A stretch of DNA of 64,000 nt, from contig NZ_CP110224.1 in assembly GCF_026013645.1 (NCBI RefSeq), positions 3,720,001 to 3,784,000 of the forward strand, in the 5' to 3' direction. Positions 27,507-36,663 of this stretch are shown piece by piece. The notes under the pieces are model-generated. The model was given only the letters and a program-made list of their open reading frames with translations. It was not told the DNA's origin and did no database searches. Within the stretch, counting starts at the first letter, position 1. Each line of letters opens with the position of its first letter. A program made the translations under genes and the position numbers. The DNA comes from Virgibacillus natechei (lineage in GTDB: Bacteria > Bacillota > Bacilli > Bacillales > Amphibacillaceae).

Positions 27507-27656
27507 CCCACCCATAGCCTGACAAGCATTTTTGGGTTGGTTACTTTTTCTGTAATTACTCTGATAAATGTGAGTCGCCCCCTTGAAGGGCTATTACACT
27601 AAGGCTGAATGGTGTTACTAGCACCGTTCAGCCTTTATTTATTTTATGTGCTTCTA
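27500..27656 (-). ncRNA. Antisense antitoxin RNA
   Basis: A good minus-strand promoter (TTTACA at 27685-27690, 16-bp spacer, TATACT at 27663-27668) points toward the toxin. The RNA would end at a hairpin (TAACCAACCC/GGGTGGGTTA) with eight T at about 27498-27505. The toxin mRNA itself would end at AAGGCTGAATGGTG/CACCGTTCAGCCTT (27601-27635). The two transcripts thus overlap by about 130 nt at their 3' ends, as in txpA-RatA. Confidence 0.7.
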
Positions 27657-27793
27657 TTCATAAGTATACCCGATTTTTGAGAAATGTAAAATACTTTAAT
27701 CAATCCAAGCACTGGTGATGTTATCAAGAGGGATATTCTTCTCCTCAATAGATACAAATTGATTCAACACATCGTTCTTTTTAAGGTGATTCT

Positions 27794-28070
27794 GTGAACG
27801 AGGAATTGAAGCAACTTGCACAAGATTTCATCTTCCTTCCTTTTGTATTAAAGGTGTTCCAAAAGGGTGAAAAATAATTTAATGAATTTAAAACATCCAA
27901 CGTTTATATTCGTTATGTTAGATGCAGTTACTGAAAGTATACAAAAAGACATAATAGCCACAAAATAGCAGTTTAACACAACGTATCATTTAGATCTTAA
28001 AAAACACGGAACTTCTGTAATAGCTGATAAAACAACCCCTTATACTTCATATCAAGTAGACCAGCAATGA
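27794..28070 (+). pseudogene. Decayed YhjD-like gene
   Basis: Protein-like segments follow in shifting frames: VNEELKQLAQDFIFLPFVLK then a stop at 27877, DAVTESIQKDIIATK then a stop, and LKKHGTSVIADKTTPYTSYQ ending at 28070. The order and wording recall the YhjD family of Bacillus, unknown in function. At least one frameshift and two stops show decay. The family assignment is from memory and uncertain. Confidence 0.45.
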
Positions 28071-28122
28071 AAAAGAGGATCATCATAATTACAATTGGTT
28101 TCTTTTTAGAAATCTGCTTCAC
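27997..28122 (-). CDS. Small single-helix membrane peptide (41 aa)
   Basis: GTG start with a near-ideal ATGGAGGTGACC site seven bases away. The peptide begins MKQISKKKPIVIMMILFFIA and has one hydrophobic helix (residues 9-24) after a basic N-terminus, then a polar tail. It runs antisense to the decayed YhjD-like gene. The ribosome-binding site is better than chance would give, but there is no homology evidence. Confidence 0.4.
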   Translation of the reverse strand: MKQISKKKPIVIMMILFFIAGLLDMKYKGLFYQLLQKFRVF

Positions 28123-28430
28123 AAGGTCACCTCCATTTCTCTATTAGGGACAAAAGAGCGACAACCTTTCATTCATTTGTACTACAAATAAGATAGCATT
28201 AGTACGTTTATCAACTCTAATACGTATTAGTATAGCAATACAAATTCCCTAAATCATTTATTACCTCAATTAAATGATGTCGTCCATGGTTACTCTTTCT
28301 TAAGAAATAAAATAAGAAAATTAATAAAATTTCCATTTTATCTACTCATATGAGATAATAATGATGGTAAAGGCATTTTGTAAATAGACTTAGGATCATT
28401 AGCTTAACAAACGAAAGGAAGCTGATATCA

Positions 28431-28661
28431 ATGGGAAAAATTACAAAAGTAGTCGGTGTAGCCGGAGCAGTTGCCGGAGCGGCATATCTGTCGAAAAGCG
28501 AGAATCGTCAGAAGGTAAAAGGGCAATTAGATAAAACAGTGAAGAAGGTCAATTCATCCTATGCTAAAAATTCAGGGAAGCCTTCGGACATAGATGACGC
28601 CAAAATGGTGGATGAAGGCGCCATGACAAGTGTACAGTATTATAATAGAAAACAGGAATAA
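28431..28661 (+). CDS. Small YtxH-like or general-stress-type protein
   Basis: A 76-residue protein: short hydrophobic Gly/Ala-rich segment (TKVVGVAGAVAGAAYL) at residues 4-19, then a basic and a polar helical region. It resembles small YtxH-type proteins with a glycine-zipper-like segment, but I cannot assign it firmly. GAAAGGAAG precedes the ATG. Single gene with a terminator shared with the converging gene. Confidence 0.6.
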   Translation: MGKITKVVGVAGAVAGAAYLSKSENRQKVKGQLDKTVKKVNSSYAKNSGKPSDIDDAKMVDEGAMTSVQYYNRKQE

Positions 28662-28747
28662 TCACAGACAAAATAATGACATTTTTACCGCTAGTGAACC
28701 GTGTAATGGTTTGCTGGTGGTTTGCCTTTTTTAATGAAAGAAGGAGA

Positions 28748-28783
28748 AAAAGACTAGCAACCTAGCCGCTAGTCTTTTTCTAT
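28748..28783. terminator. Bidirectional terminator
   Basis: AAAAGACTAGC pairs with GCTAGTCTTTT around a nine-base loop, with A/T tracts on both sides, between converging genes. Confidence 0.85.
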
Positions 28784-28790
28784 TTGTTTA

Positions 28791-30149
28791 TTACACTGTA
28801 TGTTTACCTGTCGCCAGCTTATGCTCTTCGATGAAACCTTTTAATGTATCGCCTAAATTCGGGCCGTCCATTTCATCTAAATCATAGTATACACGCGTAC
28901 TCGGTTTATTAATGGAAATGACGCGCGTTAGGTCGATTGGTGTTCCAATAATGACAGCATCGCAGTCCGCGTTATTAATCGTTTCTTCCAGATCCTTTAA
29001 TTGCTGTTCGCCATATCCCATTGCTGGAAGGACATTACCAATATGGTTGTATTTATTAAATGTCTCTTTCAGTGTTCCAACTGCAAATGGTCGTGGATCA
29101 ATGATTTCCCCAGCATTCAAACGTTCTGCTGCAACGGTACCTGCACCAAGCTTCATTTCGCCATGTGTCAGCGTCGGTCCATCTTCAACGACTAACACGC
29201 GCTTTCCAGCAATAAGCTCGGAATCATCAACGGTAATCTCTGATTCAGCTTTAATAATCGTGCTTGTTGGATTTGCAGATTTTATATTATCTTCTACAAT
29301 TTGAACAGCTTCCTCTTTTGCACTATCTATCTTGTTAATGATAGACACATCGGTTGTTCGTAAGCACACTTCCCCGGGATAGTATTTCAGCTCATGACCT
29401 GGGCGATGCGGGTCCAAGACAGTAACAGCTAAATCCGGCTCGACGAATGAGAAATCATTATTTCCCCCGTCCCATAAAATCACGTCACAGCCATCGGGAT
29501 CATTTTCAGCCGCCGCTAGGATTTCTGCATAATCAACTCCTGCATACACAATGTTTCCTCTTGATACATGCGGTTCATATTCTTCCATTTCTTCAATCGT
29601 ACACTGATGTTTCTTTAAATCTTCCACTGTCGCAAAGCGCTGCACACGTTGCGCATTTAAGTCTCCGTAAGGCATCGGATGTCTCAATACAATGACTTTT
29701 AAGTTATGCTCTAATAGTGTTTCGATAATTTTTCGTGATGTTTGGCTTTTTCCCGTTCCCGTTCGTACAGCAGTAACAGAAATGACGGGCTTCTTACTTT
29801 TTAACATCGTGCTCTTCGGTCCAAGCAATGTGAAGTTAGCACCCGCTGCATTCACAATCGCCCCGATGCCCATCACATCTTCGTAACTAAGATCACTAAA
29901 TGCAAAAACACACTCATCCACGTCTAATTCTTTAATCAACTCCGGTAATTGGTCCTGTGAATAAATCGGAATCCCATTTGGATAGAGTTCACCAGCTAAT
30001 TCACTTGGATATTTACGTCCATCAATATCCGGAATTTGCGCTGCTGTAAATGCAACAACATTATATGCTTCATTGTCACGATAATACGTATTAAAGTTAT
30101 GAAAATCTCTTCCGGCCGCACCCATAATGATAATGTTTTTTCTCTTCAT
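28791..30149 (-). CDS. COG2403 GTPase / cyclic 2,3-diphosphoglycerate synthetase-like protein
   Basis: A 452-residue protein. The N-terminal Rossmann-like part (IIMGAAGRDFHNFN) is followed by a P-loop VRTGTGKSQTSRKI near residue 130, a VLRHPMPYGDL block and DVILWDGGNNDF near 225. This is the layout of COG2403 proteins, annotated as cyclic 2,3-diphosphoglycerate synthetase because of the methanogen enzyme. The role in bacteria is not established to my knowledge; a solute-synthesis role would suit a halotolerant host but is speculative. The ATG at 30149 follows GGGAGAGAG; an upstream ATG is less suitable. Confidence 0.75.
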   Translation of the reverse strand: MKRKNIIIMGAAGRDFHNFNTYYRDNEAYNVVAFTAAQIPDIDGRKYPSELAGELYPNGIPIYSQDQLPELIKELDVDECVFAFSDLSYEDVMGIGAIVNAAGANFTLLGPKSTMLKSKKPVISVTAVRTGTGKSQTSRKIIETLLEHNLKVIVLRHPMPYGDLNAQRVQRFATVEDLKKHQCTIEEMEEYEPHVSRGNIVYAGVDYAEILAAAENDPDGCDVILWDGGNNDFSFVEPDLAVTVLDPHRPGHELKYYPGEVCLRTTDVSIINKIDSAKEEAVQIVEDNIKSANPTSTIIKAESEITVDDSELIAGKRVLVVEDGPTLTHGEMKLGAGTVAAERLNAGEIIDPRPFAVGTLKETFNKYNHIGNVLPAMGYGEQQLKDLEETINNADCDAVIIGTPIDLTRVISINKPSTRVYYDLDEMDGPNLGDTLKGFIEEHKLATGKHTV

Positions 30150-30317
30150 AGCACTCTCTCCCATAATTGTAACAAGTTATTTATAATTATAACTATCAAT
30201 GTATATTTATGCAAGTATATTTAAAAAAAATTCTAAGAAATAATGAATGGAAACTTCGAATACAGTGTAGAACAAACGTCATGTAAAGCGGGAGAGGTGC
30301 TTTCCCTCCATTTTTAC

Positions 30318-31007
30318 TTAAGATAAGTACACTGGAAGGGCTTTATCCAGCACCAATTCATCTTCTGTAACAATCGAATCATAGGCCAAAATCTGCACCC
30401 CTTGTCGTGATGCCTCTAATAAAGCATCCGCAAAAGGTGCATCCATTTCTCTATGAGGAACAAAGGCGTGACAGCCTTTCATTTGTACGACAAACAAGAT
30501 TACACCTGTGCATCCTTCCAGAACAGCGTTTGCCATCTCTACTACATGCTTCGTTCCCCTAGAAGTCGGCGCATCCGGGAATAAGGCAATTCCATCCTTC
30601 TCAAGGGTTACACCTTTTACCTCTATAAAGCCTTTTATACCATCCTGTTCAAAATAAAGATCAAATCGAGAAGCACCGAAAGTAACTTCCCTTTTTACCA
30701 AATTTACCGTTCCCAACTCCGTTATTTTTCCTTCCTTAAGTGCTTCAAAAACAACTCTATTCGGAGCTTGCGAATCAATATTTACCCAACTGCCATTTTT
30801 AGCTGCAGCAATTAACGAAAACCTGGTCTTCCTGTTGGGATTTCCACTCCGTTCCAAAAGAACATCAGTACCTGACCTGAGAAGTTCTGTCAGGCGGCCG
30901 GTATTTTTTACATGGACCTGTTCTTTTATCCCGTCTATGAAAACCTCGGCTATGAATCTGTTTATTCGTTTGTTCAGCCGTCCATGTACAATTTCCTCGT
31001 ATTTCAT
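30318..31007 (-). CDS. sfsA: Sugar fermentation stimulation protein homologue SfsA
   Basis: A 229-residue SfsA protein. Conserved blocks: VHVKNTGRLTELL near residue 31, GFIEVKGVTLEKDGIALFPD near 122 and TSRGTKHV. The FIEVKG part belongs to a PD-(D/E)XK nuclease-like fold with an OB-like N-terminal DNA-binding domain. In E. coli it affects maltose metabolism; the exact role is unclear. Start at 31007 chosen for GGAAGTGA spacing and family length. It lies just downstream of the LiaF-like gene in reading direction. Confidence 0.88.
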   Translation of the reverse strand: MKYEEIVHGRLNKRINRFIAEVFIDGIKEQVHVKNTGRLTELLRSGTDVLLERSGNPNRKTRFSLIAAAKNGSWVNIDSQAPNRVVFEALKEGKITELGTVNLVKREVTFGASRFDLYFEQDGIKGFIEVKGVTLEKDGIALFPDAPTSRGTKHVVEMANAVLEGCTGVILFVVQMKGCHAFVPHREMDAPFADALLEASRQGVQILAYDSIVTEDELVLDKALPVYLS

Positions 31008-31089
31008 GTAGTCACTTCCACGTATAATTTTACTTGCACCTAAATGATCCTCATCACGCTTAGCCTGCATGTGAGGGAATCATCTATTC

Positions 31090-31746
31090 TTAATTCCTAA
31101 TCTCTGCCCCACCAAGAATCGTAAGGCAATTCAGTTTCAATACGACAACTTCATCATCTTCCCTAGGTTTCCTTGTGGTGTTTTCCCATCCACCTAATAT
31201 CGGGATACCAGACACTTCAACGTGAACATTTTCTGGGAGCATGATGCTCGCTCCTCCCATGACCGTGGTTAAGTCAATTGTAGCTCCATCTGCAATCACC
31301 GCATCACGGAGATCAATTTCCGCACCACCGAATACCGTCGTAACACTCCCACCACGGAAGTTTTTCGATTGACTCTTAATCTCTGCACCTGAAAACAGTG
31401 CAAATGTGTTCAAATCGCTATTTGTATGAGGTGTTTTTTCACGATTGACTCGGGTGAAAATAATGATGAAACCGATAAAAATGAAAATAAGTGGAAATAA
31501 ATAAGAAGCTAAATTCAAGTCAAAGCTTTGATTGACGAAAAAAAAGAGCCCCACAAATAAAAACAAGAAACCTGAGACTTTAGAAGATTGCATGCGGCTG
31601 ATTAGCTGCACAATACCGATGATAATTAGAATAAGTGGCCACCACGTTGACAGCACTTGCCCGAAGTCAATGATAGCCGCTTGATGCAAGAGAAAACCGA
31701 TACCAAACACAAGAAAAAACAGACCTAGCCAGACTCTTCCAGACAT
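31090..31746 (-). CDS. LiaF-like membrane protein (cell-wall stress type)
   Basis: A 218-residue protein with about four membrane segments (residues 3-100), then the LiaF/YvqF-type beta-helical C-terminal domain with repeating FGGAEIDL and MGGASIML motifs. LiaF inhibits the LiaRS two-component system that senses cell-wall antibiotics in Bacillus. No LiaRS-type pair is next to it, so it may act alone or on remote partners. GGAGGT lies six bases before the ATG at 31746. Confidence 0.8.
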   Translation of the reverse strand: MSGRVWLGLFFLVFGIGFLLHQAAIIDFGQVLSTWWPLILIIIGIVQLISRMQSSKVSGFLFLFVGLFFFVNQSFDLNLASYLFPLIFIFIGFIIIFTRVNREKTPHTNSDLNTFALFSGAEIKSQSKNFRGGSVTTVFGGAEIDLRDAVIADGATIDLTTVMGGASIMLPENVHVEVSGIPILGGWENTTRKPREDDEVVVLKLNCLTILGGAEIRN

Positions 31747-31911
31747 TGACATACCTCCCTAAAACACGTTGTATCGTAGTGTTTTAATACTAATTTTAAA
31801 AATATGACACTGATCTAATTATTCACAAAATTATGGGATATGTCAATACGGAACAAAAATTTTGTGCAAATTCTGGCTCTGCTTCCAACTTTTTTTGAAT
31901 TCTAACTAAAA

Positions 31912-31957
31912 AAGGATATGATTCCCATCCTCAATTCGGAAATCATATCTTTTTGAA
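31912..31957. terminator. Intrinsic terminator
   Basis: GATATGATT pairs with AAATCATATC, with A and T tracts outside, following the small protein gene at 32017-32220. Confidence 0.7.
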
Positions 31958-32016
31958 CTTTTTCAGTGGTCCCATTTGGAAGGGGCTTCTCGTTCGTGAA
32001 GTGACTAGCACCGTCC

Positions 32017-32220
32017 TTATTCGTCCAAATTCTGCCATGTCTTGCCGTCTATATTATCTCGGGCTACCTCCTGTATTGGGTGAAGGGAGTGGTTCCTTTC
32101 ACGTTTTTCATCTTTGTACTGCTCCAAATCAGTACTCATGACATCCTTTAAAATAGCAGGATTGTCGGTTTCATTTTGCACATTTTTAAAATGCTTTTTA
32201 TTCCGTTCGTTATTGCCCAT
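32017..32220 (-). CDS. Small hydrophilic protein (67 aa)
   Basis: A highly charged 67-residue protein (MGNNERNKKHFKNVQNETDN...) without hydrophobic segments, with AGAGGTGA correctly placed before the ATG. Composition suits small spore or stress proteins of Bacilli, but I do not recognise the family. Own terminator. Confidence 0.6.
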   Translation of the reverse strand: MGNNERNKKHFKNVQNETDNPAILKDVMSTDLEQYKDEKRERNHSLHPIQEVARDNIDGKTWQNLDE

Positions 32221-32427
32221 TGTAGTCACCTCTAACCTTCATGCATTTTACCAATAGCATTTCCGGTTTTTTAGTAACTATGCAACAAGAACAAAGTACC
32301 TCTCCCTCTATTTCGCCCTATACATGATGATTGTTGGTACGCTGATATCCTCCAGAAAAACGACTAATTCATAGGCTTTTCGGTCTTTACCTTATCCATA
32401 CCCACAAACCGCGATCCATTCAAAAGA

Positions 32428-33930
32428 TCAACTATATTCCAATTCTTTCTCGCTTAAACCTAGCGTCTGTTCCATGGAAGCTTGAATTTCTTGATAAAGC
32501 GCTGGGTTTTCGGATAGGGACACGCCATAAGAAGGAATCATTTCCTTGATTTTTGGCTCCCACGCTTCCAATTGCTCAGGGAAGCACCTTTCCATGATCT
32601 CAAGCATGACATGAACGGCAGTAGAAGCACCTGGAGACGCACCCAATAATGCAGCAATGGATCCATCTTGCGCATTCACAATTTCCGTGCCAAATTGAAG
32701 TGTTCCTTTGCCGCCGTCTTTAGTATCTTTGATTACTTGTACACGTTGGCCAGCCACGACAATATCCCAGTCTTCACTTTTCGCGTTCGGAATAAATTCT
32801 CGTAATTCTTCCATCCGCTTTTCATTCGATAAAACAACTTGCTGAATGAGGTATTTTGTTAGCGGCAACTCTTTGACACCTGCTGATAACATTGTTAAAA
32901 GATTATCTGATTTTACGGAAGTTACTAAATCAAGCAGTGAACCCGTTTTTAAGAACTTCGGTGAAAAGCCTGCAAACGGGCCAAATAGCAAGGATTTCTT
33001 ACCATCGATAAAACGTGTATCCAAATGGGGCACCGACATTGGTGGTGCACCAACTTTCGCTTTCCCGTAAATTTTTGCATCATGCTGCTCAATTACCTCT
33101 GGATTATTACATACCATAAATTGTCCGCTTACAGGGAATCCTCCAATGTGTTTTGCTTCCGGAATGCCGGTTTTTTGGAGTAAATGCAGACTTCCGCCTC
33201 CCCCACCGATAAAGACGAATTTTGCCGTATGGTATTCAATTTTCCCATCCTGCATGTCATGCACTTTCACTTCCCATAATCCTTCACTAGTACGCTTAAT
33301 ATCCTCCACACTGTGCTTGTAGTTCACATCAACGTCTGTGCTCTGCAAGTGGTCAAACAAGATACGCGATAAAGCTCCAAAGTTTACATCGGTACCAGCA
33401 TCCATTTTCGTTGCAGCAATCGGTTCATCTGACGCGCGCCCTTTCATAATGAGTGGCATCCATTCGTTCAGTTTTTCCTCTTCATCGGAAAATTCCATTC
33501 CCTCAAATAGTGGATTATTTGATAGCGCTTTAAAGCGATTTTTTAAAAACGTTACATTGGTTTCTCCTTGTACTAAACTCATATGTGGTAAGGCTCTGAT
33601 AAAGTCTTCCGGATTACGAATGACATTACGATCCACCAGATAAGACCAAAACTGTCTGGAAAGCTGAAACTGTTCATTGATTTTTACAGCTTTATCTATA
33701 TCGATCGATCCGTCCGGTTTTTCGGATGTATAATTCAGCTCACACAATGCAGAATGGCCCGTACCCGCATTATTCCATTCGTTCGAGCTCTCTTCTCCTG
33801 CGTTTGCGAGCTTCTCAAAGACCCTGATGTCCCATTCTGGTGCTAACTCTTGTAGCAATGATCCCAACGTGGCACTCATAACCCCAGCACCAATTAAGAT
33901 AACGTCTGCTTGCGTATGTTTGTTACTCAT
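32428..33930 (-). CDS. mqo: Malate:quinone oxidoreductase
   Basis: A 500-residue FAD enzyme at the membrane that oxidises malate to oxaloacetate and passes electrons to menaquinone. FAD loop [17 protein letters not shown] at residues 10-26, [17 protein letters not shown] near 50, and [17 protein letters not shown] near 430 are typical. AAGGAAGG precedes the ATG. It is a stand-alone gene; the 370-bp region upstream shows no other gene except a REP half-site at 34276. Confidence 0.95.
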   Translation of the reverse strand: MSNKHTQADVILIGAGVMSATLGSLLQELAPEWDIRVFEKLANAGEESSNEWNNAGTGHSALCELNYTSEKPDGSIDIDKAVKINEQFQLSRQFWSYLVDRNVIRNPEDFIRALPHMSLVQGETNVTFLKNRFKALSNNPLFEGMEFSDEEEKLNEWMPLIMKGRASDEPIAATKMDAGTDVNFGALSRILFDHLQSTDVDVNYKHSVEDIKRTSEGLWEVKVHDMQDGKIEYHTAKFVFIGGGGGSLHLLQKTGIPEAKHIGGFPVSGQFMVCNNPEVIEQHDAKIYGKAKVGAPPMSVPHLDTRFIDGKKSLLFGPFAGFSPKFLKTGSLLDLVTSVKSDNLLTMLSAGVKELPLTKYLIQQVVLSNEKRMEELREFIPNAKSEDWDIVVAGQRVQVIKDTKDGGKGTLQFGTEIVNAQDGSIAALLGASPGASTAVHVMLEIMERCFPEQLEAWEPKIKEMIPSYGVSLSENPALYQEIQASMEQTLGLSEKELEYS

Positions 33931-34275
33931 TTAATCCTTCCTTGTCTATTGGGTTTTATTTGCGTGAAAATATGTAGATGAGTTTGCTTTGAAATTATAT
34001 AAAGCTAGCATATTTAGATAAATAGATAGATAGTCCCTTATCTCCTTATTATAAACCTATTCTGTGGATTTGTGAATGTGTAGAGGAGAGAATAAGTCAT
34101 TCTTGTTATTAAAATACGAGGTAAAACTGGATTATGTAATAAAAGGTTCTACCACGTTGAACTTTCTTAATGTCCCAATTATGTCCCTATTCTTGTCTCT
34201 ATTTGAAGATGAATAAATATATTTGTACCCGCCGTCTGTAATAAAGCAAATTATAATCCGGAAATGGATCGGAAC

Positions 34276-34299
34276 TCAGGGTCAGTCCCCCAGTGTGCT
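34276..34299 (+). repeat. REP-like left half-site (junction with broken esterase)
   Basis: CTCAGGGTCAGTCCCCC and AGTGTGCT, the left half of the palindrome seen complete at 38398-38448. The next base begins sequence homologous to the esterase gene, so the half-site marks the truncation point. Confidence 0.75.
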
Positions 34300-34447
34300 C
34301 GATCAAACTAACGAGGAGCAAGGAAATTCTAATTCAGCATTAATCCTTTTCCCATTTGCTGGACATTCCAGTAATGCCTACTTCCCGGGCTACTATAACC
34401 AAGTATTCATGTATTATATGGAGGGATTTATCTACCAATTTAAATAA
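34300..34447 (+). pseudogene. C-terminal fragment of esterase paralogue
   Basis: The last 48 codons equal the C-terminus of the esterase at 8618-10282: DQTNEEQGNSNSALILFPFA, GHSSNAYFPGYYNQVF and the QFK end, about 85 percent identical. Everything before is missing and replaced by the REP half-site. As with the full gene, a DUF421 gene follows. Confidence 0.85.
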
Positions 34448-34560
34448 CGTTACGCATCCCAGTCCTCCCTTTACTCGCAAGACCTTTGCATGTATTTATG
34501 TGGCACAACACGGTAAAAATGGGAATAACTAAAATACATGTAATGGAAAGAAGGGCATGA

Positions 34561-35283
34561 ATGATTGAATTGTTGAAAGAAATACTCGTGGTTTTAGGTC
34601 GAATCCTTACTATTTTACCCTTGTTATTGGTGATAACTCTATTTATGGGAAAGCGCGCAATCGGGGAATTTCCAATCTTTGACTTTTTAATAATCGTCAC
34701 ATTGGCCTCCATTGTTGGTGCTGATATTGCAGATCCCTCTGTTGACCATATCCCAACAGCAATTGCTGTCATTGCAATTGGAATCTTTCAAAAGATTATT
34801 ACGAAGTGGAAAATAGCTAATCGAAAAATAGGGAAATTACTTACCTTTGAGCCAACCGTTGTTATTCAAGAAGGGAAATTCGTAGATAAGAATCTAAAAC
34901 AAATGCGTTATTCGATTGACAATATACTTCAAATGCTTAGAGAGAAGGATGTATTTGATATGAGTGAGGTTGAGACTGCGATTATTGAAGCAAACGGAGA
35001 ATTAAGCGTGTTAAAAACACCACAAAAGCATCCCATTACAGTAGAGGATATGCAAATTTCAAAAACAACATCTCCTATCTCCTTCCCTGTTATTGTAGAA
35101 GGGGCAACTTACACCACTGTACTAAAGGAATTTAGTGTAGATGAAGCATGGTTGCAACAGCAATTATCGGATCAAGGGGTAACCGATATAGAGCATGTAT
35201 TTTTTGCCTCAATCAATCGTCAGTTGGCGTTACATATCTCGTTAAAAAATGAACATATAAGCATCCCTACCATAAGACATTAA
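34561..35283 (+). CDS. DUF421 (YetF-like) membrane protein
   Basis: A 240-residue DUF421 protein: three hydrophobic segments (residues 8-30, 37-57, 62-82) and a soluble domain with VIQEGKFVDKNLKQMRYS and MLREKDVFDMSEVETAI. It is shorter than the paralogue at 10525 and lacks its helical tail. GAAGGG lies five bases before the ATG. It follows the broken esterase gene by 113 bp, repeating the esterase-DUF421 neighbourhood. Confidence 0.85.
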   Translation: MIELLKEILVVLGRILTILPLLLVITLFMGKRAIGEFPIFDFLIIVTLASIVGADIADPSVDHIPTAIAVIAIGIFQKIITKWKIANRKIGKLLTFEPTVVIQEGKFVDKNLKQMRYSIDNILQMLREKDVFDMSEVETAIIEANGELSVLKTPQKHPITVEDMQISKTTSPISFPVIVEGATYTTVLKEFSVDEAWLQQQLSDQGVTDIEHVFFASINRQLALHISLKNEHISIPTIRH

Positions 35284-35312
35284 ATTAGGATGGTAGGAAT
35301 TCTGCCTTTTAG

Positions 35313-36275
35313 TTACTCACATACGATGACTTCACGAGTTAGCGTGAATAACTTTTTCTTAATGACCGCTCTATCGACAATCTCGAACCCCGCGGTATTG
35401 AGGATCTCATCAATCGGTTCAACCGTTACCATGACTACCTTTTTTGCAAACTTACGTGCACGTTGAAGCATTTCCAGCTGTTCTTCATGCGTGATGACCG
35501 AACACAGATTGTAGGGCAAATCAATAATCGCCACATCATAATCACTCGTGATATCTCGTATATCTGCAAGGTTCACTTCTCCCGTAAGTCCAAAGTGCGC
35601 GATGTTTTCTCGTGCTCCATTGAGGACGAGAGGATTTCGGTCACTTCCAACGATATCAATTCCCATGGATTGGGCTTCAACTAGTACTGTACCGATTCCA
35701 CAGCATGGATCAATCACCTTCATTCCACTTGAATTTGGAACTGCGATATTGACAACCGCTCGCGCAACACGAGTGCTGAGCGCTGTGGAGTAAACATGAG
35801 GCTTCTTCTTATGTTGAAACCAAACAGGCTCACTTTTGGCATAGTCGCCAAATAGCCACCTTCCGTTTACATGCATGACGCCAAATAATCGATTGGGATT
35901 ATCAAGGTCAGGTTCCCCGTTAACATGTAATCCAACCTCTTTTTCAACGGTTCGACGTTTCTCGAAACCTTCTTTTTCCATATTGGCAAGGCCCATATTC
36001 TGAACATACGTAACTTTGAACGTTTCCCTCGTTAATTGTAAATCTTTTACGCGGTTGACGAGATCCTGGAATTTTTCCTCCTCGTAAAGCACATGAAGTC
36101 TTTCCTTTATAAACGGGCTTCGAGTAGGATCAACTTCTACAGTGCTTTCCAACACTTTGGTTTTAGACTCCTTCCCGAAAAAAGAACGCATTTCTAGAGC
36201 GCACAATGATGTTTCTTCATCAGGATGGGAGTATGTATATACGTATGATGATGTTTTTTGCTTCGTACTATCCAC
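35313..36275 (-). CDS. Putative RNA methyltransferase (TRM11/THUMP-like)
   Basis: A 320-residue S-adenosylmethionine-dependent methyltransferase. Residues 1-140 form a THUMP-like RNA-binding part; the catalytic domain has motif I VIDPCCGIGTVLVEA near residue 190 and motif IV IIDLPYNLCS near 257, a DPPY-like variant used for amino-group methylation. Family relatives modify a guanine in tRNA or rRNA. The GTG start follows AAGGATGAG. Exact target is unknown. Confidence 0.75.
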   Translation of the reverse strand: MDSTKQKTSSYVYTYSHPDEETSLCALEMRSFFGKESKTKVLESTVEVDPTRSPFIKERLHVLYEEEKFQDLVNRVKDLQLTRETFKVTYVQNMGLANMEKEGFEKRRTVEKEVGLHVNGEPDLDNPNRLFGVMHVNGRWLFGDYAKSEPVWFQHKKKPHVYSTALSTRVARAVVNIAVPNSSGMKVIDPCCGIGTVLVEAQSMGIDIVGSDRNPLVLNGARENIAHFGLTGEVNLADIRDITSDYDVAIIDLPYNLCSVITHEEQLEMLQRARKFAKKVVMVTVEPIDEILNTAGFEIVDRAVIKKKLFTLTREVIVCE

Positions 36276-36410
36276 TTTATCTCATCCTTAAATTCTCACA
36301 ATTTCACCTTCACATTAGGATACCAGTTACCTATATCATGATCCAATGATTTCCCTCTCATTCCTTTTATACTTTCATATAGAGGCATGTAACGCCTTTT
36401 AACTTATAGC

Positions 36411-36446
36411 AAAAGCCCCACCTCAAAAATTGGCGGGGCTTGTTTC
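36411..36446. terminator. Intrinsic terminator hairpin
   Basis: AAGCCCCACC pairs with GGCGGGGCTT around a nine-base loop. On the minus strand it ends in TTTT and lies 30 bp downstream of the stop of the truncated gene at 36474. Confidence 0.75.
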
Positions 36447-36473
36447 AGCACGCAGTATTATGCTTCGATACGT

Positions 36474-36612
36474 TTACTTATAAAAAGCTTTATCTACATT
36501 ATATTTTGCTTTGCCTTCATTAATAGCATGCGTTTCATAGATCTCTCTATGAACAGGGCTTTTAACAACACAAACCTCAATTTTACTAATTTCCTCTCGA
36601 TGCAATTTAGAA
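36474..36612 (-). pseudogene. C-terminal fragment of an unidentified gene, cut by IS insertion
   Basis: About 45 codons (EEISKIEVCVVKSPVHREIY and AINEGKAKYNVDKAFYK) with a proper stop and terminator but no start. The frame runs into the REP/IS junction at 36613-36625. The protein is not recognised. The missing 5' part was not found on the other side of the IS. Confidence 0.55.
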
Positions 36613-36663
36613 ACTCAGGGTCAGTAAGCGTACCCCTGTCAAGTAGACACTAATAGGCGAGGG

